Positions 1-9,970 are shown, numbered from the stretch's first letter. The stretch is 64,000 bases of DNA from Opitutales bacterium UBA2995 (GCA_002346535.1 DDZZ01000035.1:24417-88416), one strand, 5' to 3'. Numbers and translations: made by a program. The notes: generated by a model not told the origin, from the letters alone.

Positions 1-635
1 AGGATGGCATGGTGGTGCAACCAAACGAATCGCTGGGCACCATCCATGGTCCTGTGAAAGAGCTGTTAACGGCAGAACGAGTTTTGTTGAACTTTCTTCA
101 GTCCATTTCGGGGGTCACATCCGAAACACGAAGGTATGCGGAGGCTTTGGGAGATTCCCCCACAAAATTGCTCGATACGAGAAAGACGACTCCCGGGTAT
201 CGTATGCTGCAAAAATACGCGGTAGCCACTGGCGGAGGCTGGAACCATCGCCTGGGCCTATTCGACCGTGTCATCCTGAAAGACAACCACTTGGCGGCGA
301 ACCAATCGACCTCGGGAGACCGGTTGGCAAGTTTAGTCGATAAAGCAAAGGAAAAAAATCCGGATTTTTTGGTCGAAGTAGAGATCGATTCGTTAAGTCA
401 GATAGCCGGTATTCTCCCTTCGGAGCCGGATATAATCATGCTAGACAATTTTTCAACCGAAGACCTGACACGTGCGGTCGACTTTATTGGAGATCGCTGT
501 TGCACAGAAGCAAGTGGAGGCATCACCCTCGAAAACATACAAGCGCTGAGACAAATTGGTCTCGATTTCATATCAACAAGCGCCCTCGTCCATCATGCCA
601 GCTGGAAGGACATAGGCTTGGACTGGATCTCCTAA
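1..635 (+). CDS. nadC: Nicotinate-nucleotide pyrophosphorylase (quinolinate phosphoribosyltransferase), C-terminal part
   Basis: Converts quinolinate and PRPP to nicotinate mononucleotide, CO2 and PPi in de novo NAD synthesis; cytoplasmic. The frame is open to the left edge, so the gene starts outside the window. About 210 residues remain of a family usually 280-290 long, so the N-terminal substrate-binding domain is partly missing. Visible family motifs in order are DTRKTTPG, GGGWNHRLGLFDR with KDNH, EVEID, IMLDNF and EASGGI, which line the active-site barrel. birA follows on the same strand after 24 bases, so the two may be co-transcribed. The identification is secure; only the start is unseen. 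Confidence 0.95.
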   Translation, partial: DGMVVQPNESLGTIHGPVKELLTAERVLLNFLQSISGVTSETRRYAEALGDSPTKLLDTRKTTPGYRMLQKYAVATGGGWNHRLGLFDRVILKDNHLAANQSTSGDRLASLVDKAKEKNPDFLVEVEIDSLSQIAGILPSEPDIIMLDNFSTEDLTRAVDFIGDRCCTEASGGITLENIQALRQIGLDFISTSALVHHASWKDIGLDWIS

Positions 636-659
636 ACACACTATTATCATTCAGCCAAA

Positions 660-1655
660 ATGCCCGGGAGCGACAGAAAAACCATTACCATTTTAAAGGC
701 GCTATTAGAGGCTGAAGACGGTTTCGTCTCAGGTAATAGGCTCGCAAATGAACTAGGTCTCAGCCGCGTAAGTATTTGGAGCCGTATGGAAAAACTTCGC
801 GATCAAGGATTCGAGTTCGAGGCCGTTACGAGGAAAGGATACCGCATTGTAAAAAAGCCGGAAGCTCTGAGTTCATGGCTCACCAGAGCTTATCTGGAGG
901 ATTCGACCATTGATTACGAGCTGGTCTTTTTGTCCTCCATTGACAGCACGAACGACCACGCTACGAGACTGCTGGCCAATGATTTTGAAGCTCCCTTTTT
1001 TGTAATCGCCAATGAACAAACCTTGGGCCGTGGCAGAATGGGCAGGCAGTGGTACAGTCCCCCCTCGTATAATTTATACCTGAGCTTTGCCAGTACGCCC
1101 AACGTCAGACCGGACCGCATGCAATTGTTTACGCTCTGGATGGGGGCCTGCATCGCCCAACATCTAAGAAACCGATTAAACCTGGATATCGGAATCAAAT
1201 GGCCAAACGACCTTTATTTTGATCAGAAGAAACTCGCTGGAATGCTAACTGAGGCCAGGGTCGATGCGGACAGTATTCGCGAACTGGTATTCGGACTCGG
1301 GTTAAACGTTAACCAAGTTCAAGACGACTGGCCGGCAGATCTCAAACAAAGCGCGATCAGCTTGAGGGAACCCTACGGCCGTAAATTGGATCTCAACAGG
1401 ATGGCCGCACAACTCGTATCCGCCATTAGCACCGGTTATGAAACCTTTATTTCAGACAATATCCGCAATGATTTTGAAGACCTGTGGCCACAATTGGATG
1501 TTTTACAAGGCCAATTTATCGAGGCAGAATCACGGGATGGGCCCGTTGAAGGCATCGCATCCGGTCTCGACAACCACGGATCTCTGATTGTCAAAACCAA
1601 CAAAGGGAAACTGGTCACTCTCAATTCCGGCGAAGTTCATTTGAAGCGATTTTAA
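660..1655 (+). CDS. birA: Bifunctional biotin-[acetyl-CoA carboxylase] ligase / biotin repressor
   Basis: Activates biotin as biotinyl-AMP and attaches it to the lysine of the biotin carboxyl carrier protein. Residues 20-62 form an N-terminal winged helix-turn-helix (ELGLSRVSIWSRMEKLR), so it is the regulatory BirA type and may repress biotin genes. The ligase domain shows SIDSTND near 93, the biotin-binding loop GRGRMGR at 123-129, KWPND at 180-184 and KKLAGML just after. Length of 331 aa is typical of HTH-bearing BirA. Its likely substrate, AccB, is encoded at 9971 in this window. Start is the ATG at 660; no strong ribosome-binding site is visible, which is common in this window. Confidence 0.95.
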   Translation: MPGSDRKTITILKALLEAEDGFVSGNRLANELGLSRVSIWSRMEKLRDQGFEFEAVTRKGYRIVKKPEALSSWLTRAYLEDSTIDYELVFLSSIDSTNDHATRLLANDFEAPFFVIANEQTLGRGRMGRQWYSPPSYNLYLSFASTPNVRPDRMQLFTLWMGACIAQHLRNRLNLDIGIKWPNDLYFDQKKLAGMLTEARVDADSIRELVFGLGLNVNQVQDDWPADLKQSAISLREPYGRKLDLNRMAAQLVSAISTGYETFISDNIRNDFEDLWPQLDVLQGQFIEAESRDGPVEGIASGLDNHGSLIVKTNKGKLVTLNSGEVHLKRF

Positions 1656-1695
1656 CAGGATCCCATTTTATTACTAAAACGCCATTGCCAACTGG

Positions 1696-1707
1696 GGCCT
1701 GCAGGCC
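1696..1707. repeat. 12-bp perfect palindrome between birA and the ABC cluster
   Basis: GGCCTGCAGGCC lies 24 bases upstream of the ATG of the ABC ATPase. It is self-complementary and could be a protein-binding site or a coincidence; no T-tract follows, so it is not a terminator. Confidence 0.4.
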
Positions 1708-1730
1708 TTCTCTAGAATTTGCTTATCCTG

Positions 1731-2783
1731 ATGGAAGAATCCGTCGAAAACAGTATAGAGGTAAACAACCTCACTAAACAATACGGCCGAATCATGGCGA
1801 TTCAGGATATCTCTTTCTCCCTGAAGAAGGGAGAAATAGTAGGATTTCTTGGACCGAATGGAGCAGGGAAAAGCACCACTATGAAAATTTTGGCCGGATT
1901 GGTACCAGCAAACAGCGGTAGCGCATACATTTGCGGAATTCCAGTAGCCACTCACCCGGAGGAAATCAAACGCAGGATTGGCTACATGCCGGAAAACAAC
2001 CCGTTGCCAATGGATATGCGGGTGATCGAATATTTGCGCTTCCGAGGGAAGCTGAAAGAAATGTCAGGCCGCATGCTCCGCAAACGCATCGATTTCGTTC
2101 TGGAATTGTGCGACCTCACTCGGGCTCGCAAACGGGTAATTGGAGGACTTTCCAAAGGTTATCGGCAGCGAATCGGCATCGCCGAGGCCATTCTGTCGGA
2201 GCCCGAGATCATCATCATGGACGAACCAACCATCGGGCTCGATCCTCACCAGATTTTGAAGATTCGCGACCTGATTGGGAGCCTCAAAGGGAGGATGAGT
2301 ATGATAATTTCCAGTCATATCCTACCAGAAATAGAACTTACCTGCGACCGGGTTATCATCATCAACCGTGGTTTTGTGGTGGCTTCAGGATCACCTGCCG
2401 AGCTGCGAAAGGAATTTCTGCCAGAGAGCTCATTTCAGCTGGAGATTCATGGAACATACGAGGCCCTGGAACCCGAGATCAAATTTGTCCACCCCAAGCT
2501 GTCAATCGTATCAAGCGAATCCTTTCCCAATTCGGAGGTAAACCAAATCACCATTTCGGGTCCCAGTAATCAGGAAATCGGTGAGAAGCTCATCAAGCAC
2601 TTCGGCAGCCACAGTGACCTAAAACTTCGCTCGATCTACACAAAAGACCCCAATCTTGAAGATATTTTTCTGGCCGCCACCAAGCGATCCTGGGAAATCC
2701 TCTCCGAAAGATCTGACCGGTTTACCGCCTCGCCCTTTGGGGACGAGGAATCCTTAACCGAAAACGCGGAGGAAGACGAATAG
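1731..2783 (+). CDS. ABC transporter ATP-binding protein, GldA-like
   Basis: ATPase subunit of an ABC-2 type transporter; pairs with the permease directly downstream. Walker A GPNGAGKST lies at about residues 41-49, followed by the signature LSKGYRQR and Walker B IIIMDEPTIGLD. A C-terminal extension of about 100 residues after the nucleotide-binding domain is seen in GldA/CcmA-like members. I choose the ATG at 1731 over the in-frame TTG at 1719 because it starts the conserved region and is the better codon. The next gene begins 3 bases after its stop, indicating one operon. In Bacteroidota GldA-GldF-GldG supports gliding; in the Planctomycetes-Verrucomicrobia group the same arrangement occurs without a proven function, so gliding is not claimed. 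Confidence 0.9.
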   Translation: MEESVENSIEVNNLTKQYGRIMAIQDISFSLKKGEIVGFLGPNGAGKSTTMKILAGLVPANSGSAYICGIPVATHPEEIKRRIGYMPENNPLPMDMRVIEYLRFRGKLKEMSGRMLRKRIDFVLELCDLTRARKRVIGGLSKGYRQRIGIAEAILSEPEIIIMDEPTIGLDPHQILKIRDLIGSLKGRMSMIISSHILPEIELTCDRVIIINRGFVVASGSPAELRKEFLPESSFQLEIHGTYEALEPEIKFVHPKLSIVSSESFPNSEVNQITISGPSNQEIGEKLIKHFGSHSDLKLRSIYTKDPNLEDIFLAATKRSWEILSERSDRFTASPFGDEESLTENAEEDE

Positions 2784-2786
2784 GTC

Positions 2787-3539
2787 ATGAAACACTTTTT
2801 CACCTTACTCAAACACGAGCTGAGGAGCATCCTGATTAGTCCGGCGACTTATTTGGCCGCATTCTTCTTCCTCATTGTTATGGGCGTGATCTACCAATTG
2901 GTTTTGCAGGATTATAACAAATCCGCGCAAGAGTTACTGCCCAACAATATTTTCTTTAGCACTTTCATTTTTCCCGTGTTGTTTTTGGTTCCGCTTCTTA
3001 CAATGCGTAGTATTGCCGAGGAAAGACGCCTGGGGCTCATAGAGAGTCTTTTGACTACTCCGATAAATTCAATCGAGCTTGTCGCAAGCAAGTATGTGGC
3101 AGCCTACACTTACTACTGTTTTCTTTGCCTGCTCACTCTAGCGTATCCAGCAATCACCTACCACTTTTTTCCAGATGAAAGAATCTTCGACAAAGCTACT
3201 TTGATAGGAGGGTTTGCCATCATCTGCGTAAGTGGCTTACTTTACATCAGTATTGGCATATTAGCCAGCACGCTAACAAGAAGCCAGCTGGTTGCCGGTT
3301 TGTTTTCTTTCTCCATGCTTTTTGGGCTTATCCTGGGAGTTCAGATGATAAAGGAAAAAGCAGACGAATATTTCGAGAGCTACTCAATTGTAAGCATGTT
3401 GCTCGAATACATCCAAGTTTTAGACCATATCCAAGATTTCAGTCGAGGTGTTTTGGATACAAGGCCAATCGTCCTTTACGTTAGCAGTTCATTTTTAATG
3501 TTGAGCATCGCCGTGCTTGCGGTGGATCACAAACGATAA
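2787..3539 (+). CDS. ABC-2 type permease, GldF-like
   Basis: A 250-residue integral membrane protein with about six hydrophobic segments, beginning with an amphipathic MKHFFTLLKHELRSI start typical of ABC-2 permeases. The cytoplasmic motif RSIAEERRLGLIESLLTTP between the second and third segments is characteristic of the ABC-2 family (contacts the ATPase). It lies between the ATPase (3-base gap) and the GldG-like gene (9-base gap), so it is the membrane channel of this exporter-like complex. Substrate unknown. Confidence 0.88.
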   Translation: MKHFFTLLKHELRSILISPATYLAAFFFLIVMGVIYQLVLQDYNKSAQELLPNNIFFSTFIFPVLFLVPLLTMRSIAEERRLGLIESLLTTPINSIELVASKYVAAYTYYCFLCLLTLAYPAITYHFFPDERIFDKATLIGGFAIICVSGLLYISIGILASTLTRSQLVAGLFSFSMLFGLILGVQMIKEKADEYFESYSIVSMLLEYIQVLDHIQDFSRGVLDTRPIVLYVSSSFLMLSIAVLAVDHKR

Positions 3540-3548
3540 AGCAGCAGC

Positions 3549-5033
3549 ATGTCTCAATTGGAAAATTACAAATTAAGCCGCTGGGTGCATCGATTCCATT
3601 CGACCATCCAGTTCATATTGGTCGTTACCTTGTTCCTCGGGCTCAACATACTTTCGTTGACCCACTTCAAACGTTACGATATTACGGAGGATAGACGATA
3701 TGCGCTCTCGCCGGAGACGATTTCCTATATTCAAGAATTAGATGAAAAGGTCAGGATAATCGTAACTGAAAGTGCCGACTTAAATGACCCGGAATTGGGG
3801 ACCCGATACTTGGATATTAAAAACCTGGTCAAAGAGTACGAATACATCGCTAAAATTCACGGTGCAGGGCCCATCGAGCCGGAATACATAAACGTGTACC
3901 AACAGAGGAGATTGGCACAGGAACTGGTGGATGAGTTCGGCGTCAGCCAACCAAACCTTATTATATTTGCCTCGGAGGGAAAGCACAGAGCGATCGAATT
4001 GGATGAGTTGTATGAGTCAGAAGGTTTGGAGAAAACAGCATTTAGGGGAGAACAAGTATTTACGTCGGCGCTTCTCGATGTAACCAGTCCTAAAGGAAAT
4101 ACGATTTATTTCCTGGAGGGGCATGGAGAAAGGGATATTCAAAGCGTCGACCCCATTGCAGGTCTTTCGCAGCTCGCTCAGCAGCTTGAACAAAGAAATT
4201 TCGAGTTAAGGACTCTAAATTTAACCGGCGCGGACGCGCGCGTACCTGACGATGCCGACCTGCTGGTTCTGGCAGGACCGCGGCAACCCCTTCTTGCTAG
4301 AGAAGTCACCATTCTCAAGGACTACCTCAACGACAAAGCGGGACGGCTGATTGTAATGATCGATCCGGCTGTGAATAACAACTTGGGGGACCTTTTCTAC
4401 CAATGGGGTGTTCTAGCCGAGGATATGCTCGTTCTCGACAGAGGACCGGACTACAACATGAACGGAGGAGACTTGCTGCTCAGGCGCTTCGATCCCGATC
4501 ACCCAATCACTAAATCATTTGCGGCAAACAGCCTCTCGGTACTGGTTGGCCTTTCAAGGCCGGTACGGATGGATATTGGGGCTCCTGTAGATGACCGCCT
4601 CTACGTCAACCCCATAGTAGGGGGATCGGGAACCAGCTGGGGGGAACGATTCTACCGCGACGAAACCCAGATAGGATATCAGGAAAATGTGGATCTGCCA
4701 GGGCCGGTCAGCGTGGTTGTTGTTTCAGAAAGAAGCATTTCCTCAGACCTGGGAATCGACATACCAGGAGGACGGCTGGTGGTTTTCGGAACGTCTGAAC
4801 TTATCACAAACAATCGCCTGAAAGTGCTGGGGAATTTTACGCTATTCCTCAACACGCTCAATTGGGCCCTGAATCGAAACAACCTTCTGGCCATCTCTCC
4901 CAAGCCCATAGAAAAACTGCACATAACCCTAAGCCAGGAAGAAATGAACAAACTGCAATTGGCAATCCTTCTCATTATGCCAGGTTGCAGTATACTGTTC
5001 GGAACGTTTGTTTATTGGCTGCGTCGAAATTAA
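3549..5033 (+). CDS. GldG-like ABC transporter auxiliary protein
   Basis: 494 residues with one N-terminal membrane helix at about 20-40, a large extracytoplasmic region and a C-terminal helix near 470-490. This is the architecture of the GldG / uncharacterised ABC auxiliary family. Recognisable segments include RYALSPET near 45 and FLEGHGERDI near 190, which are conserved in this family, and a glutamine amidotransferase-like fold is usual for its periplasmic part. It sits third in the ATPase-permease-GldG-DUF4340 order. The role is probably structural or substrate handling on the outer face of the membrane; no catalytic residues can be claimed. Confidence 0.8.
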   Translation: MSQLENYKLSRWVHRFHSTIQFILVVTLFLGLNILSLTHFKRYDITEDRRYALSPETISYIQELDEKVRIIVTESADLNDPELGTRYLDIKNLVKEYEYIAKIHGAGPIEPEYINVYQQRRLAQELVDEFGVSQPNLIIFASEGKHRAIELDELYESEGLEKTAFRGEQVFTSALLDVTSPKGNTIYFLEGHGERDIQSVDPIAGLSQLAQQLEQRNFELRTLNLTGADARVPDDADLLVLAGPRQPLLAREVTILKDYLNDKAGRLIVMIDPAVNNNLGDLFYQWGVLAEDMLVLDRGPDYNMNGGDLLLRRFDPDHPITKSFAANSLSVLVGLSRPVRMDIGAPVDDRLYVNPIVGGSGTSWGERFYRDETQIGYQENVDLPGPVSVVVVSERSISSDLGIDIPGGRLVVFGTSELITNNRLKVLGNFTLFLNTLNWALNRNNLLAISPKPIEKLHITLSQEEMNKLQLAILLIMPGCSILFGTFVYWLRRN

Positions 5034-5050
5034 GATAGCTTTTCCAATAC

Positions 5051-6940
5051 ATGCGAAAACAACTCACAATAATTTTAGTGCTGCTGAACCTCGTGGTTCT
5101 CGCGGTCTTCTATTTGTTTGAGCAGCAATCTGGAAACAGGCCGAAGCAGTTAACCAAAAAAGTGTTTGGAGAGGAGGCGGTCGATATCGACTACATCCGC
5201 ATTTCCGGAAAAACCCTCGGGGCTGACCGGATTCTAAAGAAAGTAGAAAATAGTTGGATTCTCAGGTCGCCCATTGAGTGGCCAGCCAACTTTTTCGCAG
5301 TAAGCAGGATTCTGAATCAGATCACCTTTCTCGAGAAAGAAACCAGCTTTTCTGTAGCTAAAAGTGAAGCAGCTGGCCGGAACTTGGCCAGTTATGGCCT
5401 GGAAGAACCCCAATTGAGGCTGGAGTTCGGAAAAGGGATTGCCCGCACTGCAATCAGTATCGGTGCATCCACCGAAATAGGTAACAGGGTATACATCCTT
5501 TCCTCAGATCAGGAGGAAATCTTGGTCATAAATAGAGGGCTGTTTGACAGTCTGTTGGTAAATCTGGAAAATCTGCAGAGCCAGTCAGTTTTTGATATCC
5601 CGTTATTTGAAGTTCAAACACTGAGTTTACAAAAATCCTTCCCCACCCCGTTGCGCATCCGAATAGCAAGAATCGATGAAGGATGGCGCTTCGAAATTCC
5701 ATTCCAAACACGTGCTGACAAGGCCGAAGTGGATACCCTGATTAACGGACTGAACAATCTAAGCACACAAAGATTTATCGGAAATTCCGATGCGGATCTG
5801 AACATCTATGGACTGGGAACTCCAAGCATGCGGCTTACCCTCGAAGGCGAGGACAAACGCCAAACCATTTTGCTCGGAAACAAAATCGATACCGAGGAAG
5901 GTGACGAAGTCTATTACGCCAAGGGTAGTGGAAACGACACCATATTTACCATCCCAACCCTATTATTTGATGAACGACTGGCTAACGCCCAAGAGGTTTT
6001 GCGCGAAAGAAGATTTGTCCGCTTCGACGCAGAGTCATTAAGCACGATTGAAATCATCCATTCGGACCAGTCCGTTTCATTGCAGAAACTTGAAACTGGC
6101 GATTGGCAAGTACTCAGACGAGAGACAGATGGCAGAATGGTGGCCAACGAAGCCGATCCAAGAATTGTCGCTGAAATGATGGTCACCCTTACCACCTTGA
6201 GAGCCCAAAACTTTGTGTCTGATGCGCCCTCAAATGCGGATCTGGAAAACTACGGATTCACCGATCCTCAAAGAAAGGTTCAATTGAAAGGAGGAAAACC
6301 GGTAACGCTGGTCATTGGGGACCCGGTAGATGACCATTCAAGACATAATTATGCAAAAACCGAACAAGAACCGTTTATTTATGAGGTGGATAACTCCATA
6401 CTAGCGGATTTTCATACTCGCCCCCTTAACTACCACCTGAGAATCCTCCATCAGGAGCCTGAGGATGCAAAACTGGTTGGCATCTCGGTATGGGAAACCC
6501 AGTCAGACAGTATTATTTATAATGCCGTTCTCAACGAAGTAACCCCGGATTGGGAATCCATCGCCGAGGCAGACGAACCGGACGAAGAAGGCAAAGAAAG
6601 TCTTCTCTCCCTGGTGGAACAGGCGTCCTCAATAGAGGTCAGGGAATTTATTGATGATGATTTCGACAATGTTCCATGGCGTTATCGGTTGGACCTGCTT
6701 TTTGAGTCGACCAACCATGCCCAAAACCCTGCTTGGACAACACGACTCTGGGTAACTGAACGCCTGAGCGGCACCAACGCAATCGCTGGCGTGGAACAGG
6801 ATAACAAGGTCTTTTATGCCGCCCAGGAATTTACTGATGCTTTCTTTAAACTAACGTTCCCACGCTTCGATCCCGGACCCGAGCCTGAACCGGAAAATCC
6901 TCCGCCTTACCTGCCCCCCACACCGGATGGCGGCCAATGA
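5051..6940 (+). CDS. DUF4340 domain-containing membrane-anchored protein
   Basis: 629 residues with an N-terminal membrane helix (about 5-22) and a long extracytoplasmic part. Repeated phrases of the DUF4340 type occur: YGLEEPQLRL near 115, YGLGTPSMRLTL near 255 and YGFTDPQRKVQL near 400, giving three tandem copies of the unit. Each is followed by a strand such as ISIGAST, ILLGNKI or LVIGDPV. The C-terminus is proline- and glutamate-rich (GPEPEPENPPPYLPP). DUF4340 proteins are regularly encoded after GldG-like genes, as here (17-base gap), and are presumed partners of the transporter. Molecular function unknown. Confidence 0.85.
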   Translation: MRKQLTIILVLLNLVVLAVFYLFEQQSGNRPKQLTKKVFGEEAVDIDYIRISGKTLGADRILKKVENSWILRSPIEWPANFFAVSRILNQITFLEKETSFSVAKSEAAGRNLASYGLEEPQLRLEFGKGIARTAISIGASTEIGNRVYILSSDQEEILVINRGLFDSLLVNLENLQSQSVFDIPLFEVQTLSLQKSFPTPLRIRIARIDEGWRFEIPFQTRADKAEVDTLINGLNNLSTQRFIGNSDADLNIYGLGTPSMRLTLEGEDKRQTILLGNKIDTEEGDEVYYAKGSGNDTIFTIPTLLFDERLANAQEVLRERRFVRFDAESLSTIEIIHSDQSVSLQKLETGDWQVLRRETDGRMVANEADPRIVAEMMVTLTTLRAQNFVSDAPSNADLENYGFTDPQRKVQLKGGKPVTLVIGDPVDDHSRHNYAKTEQEPFIYEVDNSILADFHTRPLNYHLRILHQEPEDAKLVGISVWETQSDSIIYNAVLNEVTPDWESIAEADEPDEEGKESLLSLVEQASSIEVREFIDDDFDNVPWRYRLDLLFESTNHAQNPAWTTRLWVTERLSGTNAIAGVEQDNKVFYAAQEFTDAFFKLTFPRFDPGPEPEPENPPPYLPPTPDGGQ

Positions 6941-7014
6941 TGAGCCAAGACAGTAACACCACGCTTTGTATGCAACTTTGGATGCAAATCATGTAAATAA
7001 ATCGGATACTTCGC

Positions 7015-9777
7015 ATGTCATATCTGGCCAAAAAAAATCGGTCATTCCCGACACGATGCTTTGTGGCCTGCCAAACGGCAGTCATGCTACTGCTGATTTT
7101 GTCTCTGATGCTATTGCTAACAGCGTTGGCGGTCAGTATTATTTATGATGAAATTCCAGTACCTGAGCCTCTCGAGGAAGTTGTAAACAATGCCCTTAAG
7201 GAACAGGGGCTGGAAATAGACTACGAAAAAATTACCGTAGATTTTGGGGCCAATCTGTTCATCGAAAACGCGACGATCTCATTCACTGCATTGGATGACC
7301 CCATCCTGAAAGTGGATTCTTTGTACCTGGATATTAACTACGCAGGGTTAATTCGTAAACGTTTTCCTTTGGAGAAACTCATTGTTAACAATGCGGTCGC
7401 TTATAGTCCAGGCATGGTTTCTCAATCAGGGGTAAGCGAACCAGTTCTAGAGTCGTTAAACCTATCCTTTAGCAAGAAATGGAGCGAATGGGAGTTGTCA
7501 TTTCTTTCGGGAAGAATCCAAAGCCTTTGCATTACGGGAAACGGAAGCCTAAGGGCCCTAGTGGCTGAACTTATGAAACTCAGGCCGGGAAAAGAAGATC
7601 CGCCGGATTTATACCTAAGTTATCTGCAGGCAATGCGCCATCTGAGCGGAAACCTGAAATACCTGAAAAGCCTGGAAAACCCAAGGCTCAACCTGATTTT
7701 TTCAAGCCCGTCAACGCAACAGTTTCTGGTAGATTTTCAATTGGTTGTCGATTCGTTAAAGCCGGAAGGATTGCCCGAATTCAGGGACATTGTTCATCGA
7801 TCAACGGCTCAGATCCTTCCCGATTTTGGCCTGATGGCAGGCGCGGAAACTCGGATCCAATCCATAAATTCCCGGGAGCTGGATTTCACAGCAAGGAATT
7901 TATTTCTTCGCAGTACTCAACCTACTAAACTAGCCGCGATGGATTCAATATTTCCCCTGGAAGTTGAAACGGCAGTGGGAGAAATATCATTGAACAGAGA
8001 TTCTCTGGATCATGCTGTATTCAAAGGCCGAATACTCTCCAAAGATGACGCACACGGCATCCTGACAGCTTCGCTGTATAACAAGTCAGTAAGCGTGGAG
8101 TTGGCAGGTAATTGGAAGGACCAAACAGCGAGCGGATCTCTATCCGGCTCCCTTAATCTGATGCCGATTATCGAGCGCCCGGAACTGGACCATTTATGGA
8201 AATTGAGATGGTCGAAGCAGCACAGGCCGATATTTCTAGACGCAGATTTTAGATATCCAGGAAATATCGAAAATATCGAAGTCGCTTTCAGGGTCGAAAC
8301 AAGGGACCTGGACATTATTAAGACTCCTTTCCAATGGGCGCGAGCACGGGGGGAGCTCAAGGGAACGAAGGTGAAAGTACCTTATTTGGCTGGGGGAGGT
8401 TACGGCAATGACCTGTTGTGCTCCTTTAGCCAGGATTTTAAAAATCCGTTTTACCGTTTCACAATGAAGGGCTTATTCCGGCCTCACGATATCGATATCT
8501 GGTGGCGGGATTGGTGGAAGAAAACCTTCAATTATCTCAATATCAAAGCAGGGCTTCCTTACATGGACCTGTCCATACGCAATGCCTTTATATATAAAAA
8601 GCAACTTACGCTTTTTGGCTACGCGGAGGCCAAAAACATAGACCTGAAGGGAATGCATTTTGACGAAGCGGCGGTTAAAATGTTTGTGCGCCCAAACTAT
8701 ATCGACGCACTAGAGCTCAAGCTGAAACGACAGGAGGGCCAGGCCGAGGGTCAATTCCAGAGGCAATTAGTAAAAAGCAAGCTGAAGAATGTAATTGTGG
8801 ATCTCACCTCCAATATTGATCTGGAGCCTTCCATGAAGTTGTTTGGAGAAAGCGGACTGAAGATCATTGAGCCTTACACCTGGAAGGGAAATCCCACCAT
8901 ATCGCTCCAAGGTGAGTTTAATTTTGAAAAAGACACGAATTGGCAAGACCTGGTTTTCAAAATCGATACCGAAGATCCGATGACCCTCTACAAATTCCCG
9001 TTCGATAGCTTGAAAGTCGATGGACATTATGACCATGGGGATGTGTTGCTCCACGAAGTAGATTTCGGATTTGCAGGAGGCGTGGGCAAAGGTGAAGCAT
9101 CCTACCTGCGGCAGGACGACCAATCCTATTTGCTATTTGATTTTAACGTTGAAGAGGCGAATTTGGAAGAAACCCTGAAACGGATCGCCATTGTGAAGGC
9201 ATCTTCTGAGCAAATCGATCCAGAAAAAAAGAAGGCCCGCAAGCAGCGCGATCCGATCAAAGGAAAGCTCACCGTCCATGCCAGCGGCATCTCTCCAGCG
9301 GGTCATGGGCTCGATCGGATCATGGCCCAGGGAAATATTTCAATCCGAGAGGGTAATTTGGCGCAAATTCCATTATTTGGCCCGCTTTCGGCCCTAATTC
9401 CGTTTACCAAGCTCACCTTGAACGCCGCGGACGCATTCTTTGCCTGGGACAACGGTAAAATGACTTTTCCAGCCCTTAAGATGACCAGCAATACCGCCAG
9501 ATTGGAAGGAGTCGGTGATTATTTCACCGACTCCTCTGATCTTGATTTTCAATTGCGGCTCTACCTACTCCGGGAAGCCGAAATTCCTGTAGTGTCGAGT
9601 ATCATTATGCCATTGTTCGACCCAGTCAGTACAATCGGTTCCATCAATTTAAAAGGCACTATAACCGACCCGGAATGGCGATTTGCCCTGAGTCCTTTTA
9701 ACTTTTTGGATGAAAAGCCTGAAGCAACGGAAGGAAAAGACCGAGAAGACCTCAATGAATTTGAGTTTAGAAAATAA
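7015..9777 (+). CDS. AsmA-like family protein, large periplasmic bridge/lipid-transfer type
   Basis: 920 residues. After a short basic start there is one membrane helix at about 21-46, then a very long beta-rich extracytoplasmic region and, near 790-890, the AsmA C-terminal pattern (GNISIREGNLAQIPLFGPLSALIP..., then GVGDYFTDSSDLDFQLRL). AsmA-like proteins of Gram-negative bacteria form long hydrophobic grooves between inner and outer membrane and are implicated in phospholipid transport. The upstream gap of 74 bases leaves room for its own promoter, though it may be co-transcribed with the ABC cluster. A perfect 12-bp hairpin lies inside the AsmA motif coding region. Family assignment is good; cargo is inference. 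Confidence 0.8.
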   Translation: MSYLAKKNRSFPTRCFVACQTAVMLLLILSLMLLLTALAVSIIYDEIPVPEPLEEVVNNALKEQGLEIDYEKITVDFGANLFIENATISFTALDDPILKVDSLYLDINYAGLIRKRFPLEKLIVNNAVAYSPGMVSQSGVSEPVLESLNLSFSKKWSEWELSFLSGRIQSLCITGNGSLRALVAELMKLRPGKEDPPDLYLSYLQAMRHLSGNLKYLKSLENPRLNLIFSSPSTQQFLVDFQLVVDSLKPEGLPEFRDIVHRSTAQILPDFGLMAGAETRIQSINSRELDFTARNLFLRSTQPTKLAAMDSIFPLEVETAVGEISLNRDSLDHAVFKGRILSKDDAHGILTASLYNKSVSVELAGNWKDQTASGSLSGSLNLMPIIERPELDHLWKLRWSKQHRPIFLDADFRYPGNIENIEVAFRVETRDLDIIKTPFQWARARGELKGTKVKVPYLAGGGYGNDLLCSFSQDFKNPFYRFTMKGLFRPHDIDIWWRDWWKKTFNYLNIKAGLPYMDLSIRNAFIYKKQLTLFGYAEAKNIDLKGMHFDEAAVKMFVRPNYIDALELKLKRQEGQAEGQFQRQLVKSKLKNVIVDLTSNIDLEPSMKLFGESGLKIIEPYTWKGNPTISLQGEFNFEKDTNWQDLVFKIDTEDPMTLYKFPFDSLKVDGHYDHGDVLLHEVDFGFAGGVGKGEASYLRQDDQSYLLFDFNVEEANLEETLKRIAIVKASSEQIDPEKKKARKQRDPIKGKLTVHASGISPAGHGLDRIMAQGNISIREGNLAQIPLFGPLSALIPFTKLTLNAADAFFAWDNGKMTFPALKMTSNTARLEGVGDYFTDSSDLDFQLRLYLLREAEIPVVSSIIMPLFDPVSTIGSINLKGTITDPEWRFALSPFNFLDEKPEATEGKDREDLNEFEFRK
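9507..9535. repeat. Intragenic 12-bp perfect hairpin in the AsmA-like gene
   Basis: AGGAGTCGGTGA and TCACCGACTCCT are exact reverse complements separated by TTATT. The structure lies wholly in coding sequence (GVGDYFTDS). It is followed by mixed sequence, not by a T-tract, so it is not a classical terminator. Confidence 0.7.
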
Positions 9778-9970
9778 AGGAAGTGCTTGCGAAACATGCT
9801 AAAATACAAAACATGCGCCTCCTGATTATTGTGGATATTTTCTGAAAATCACCTAAAACTCGCCACTAAAGTTTTTGGAATAATCATCTTATAGCACGAA
9901 AACCTGCCCATTGCCGTTAGGCTAAAGACCATCTAAGCAAAGGGCCAGTTAACCCGAACACCAATACGAT

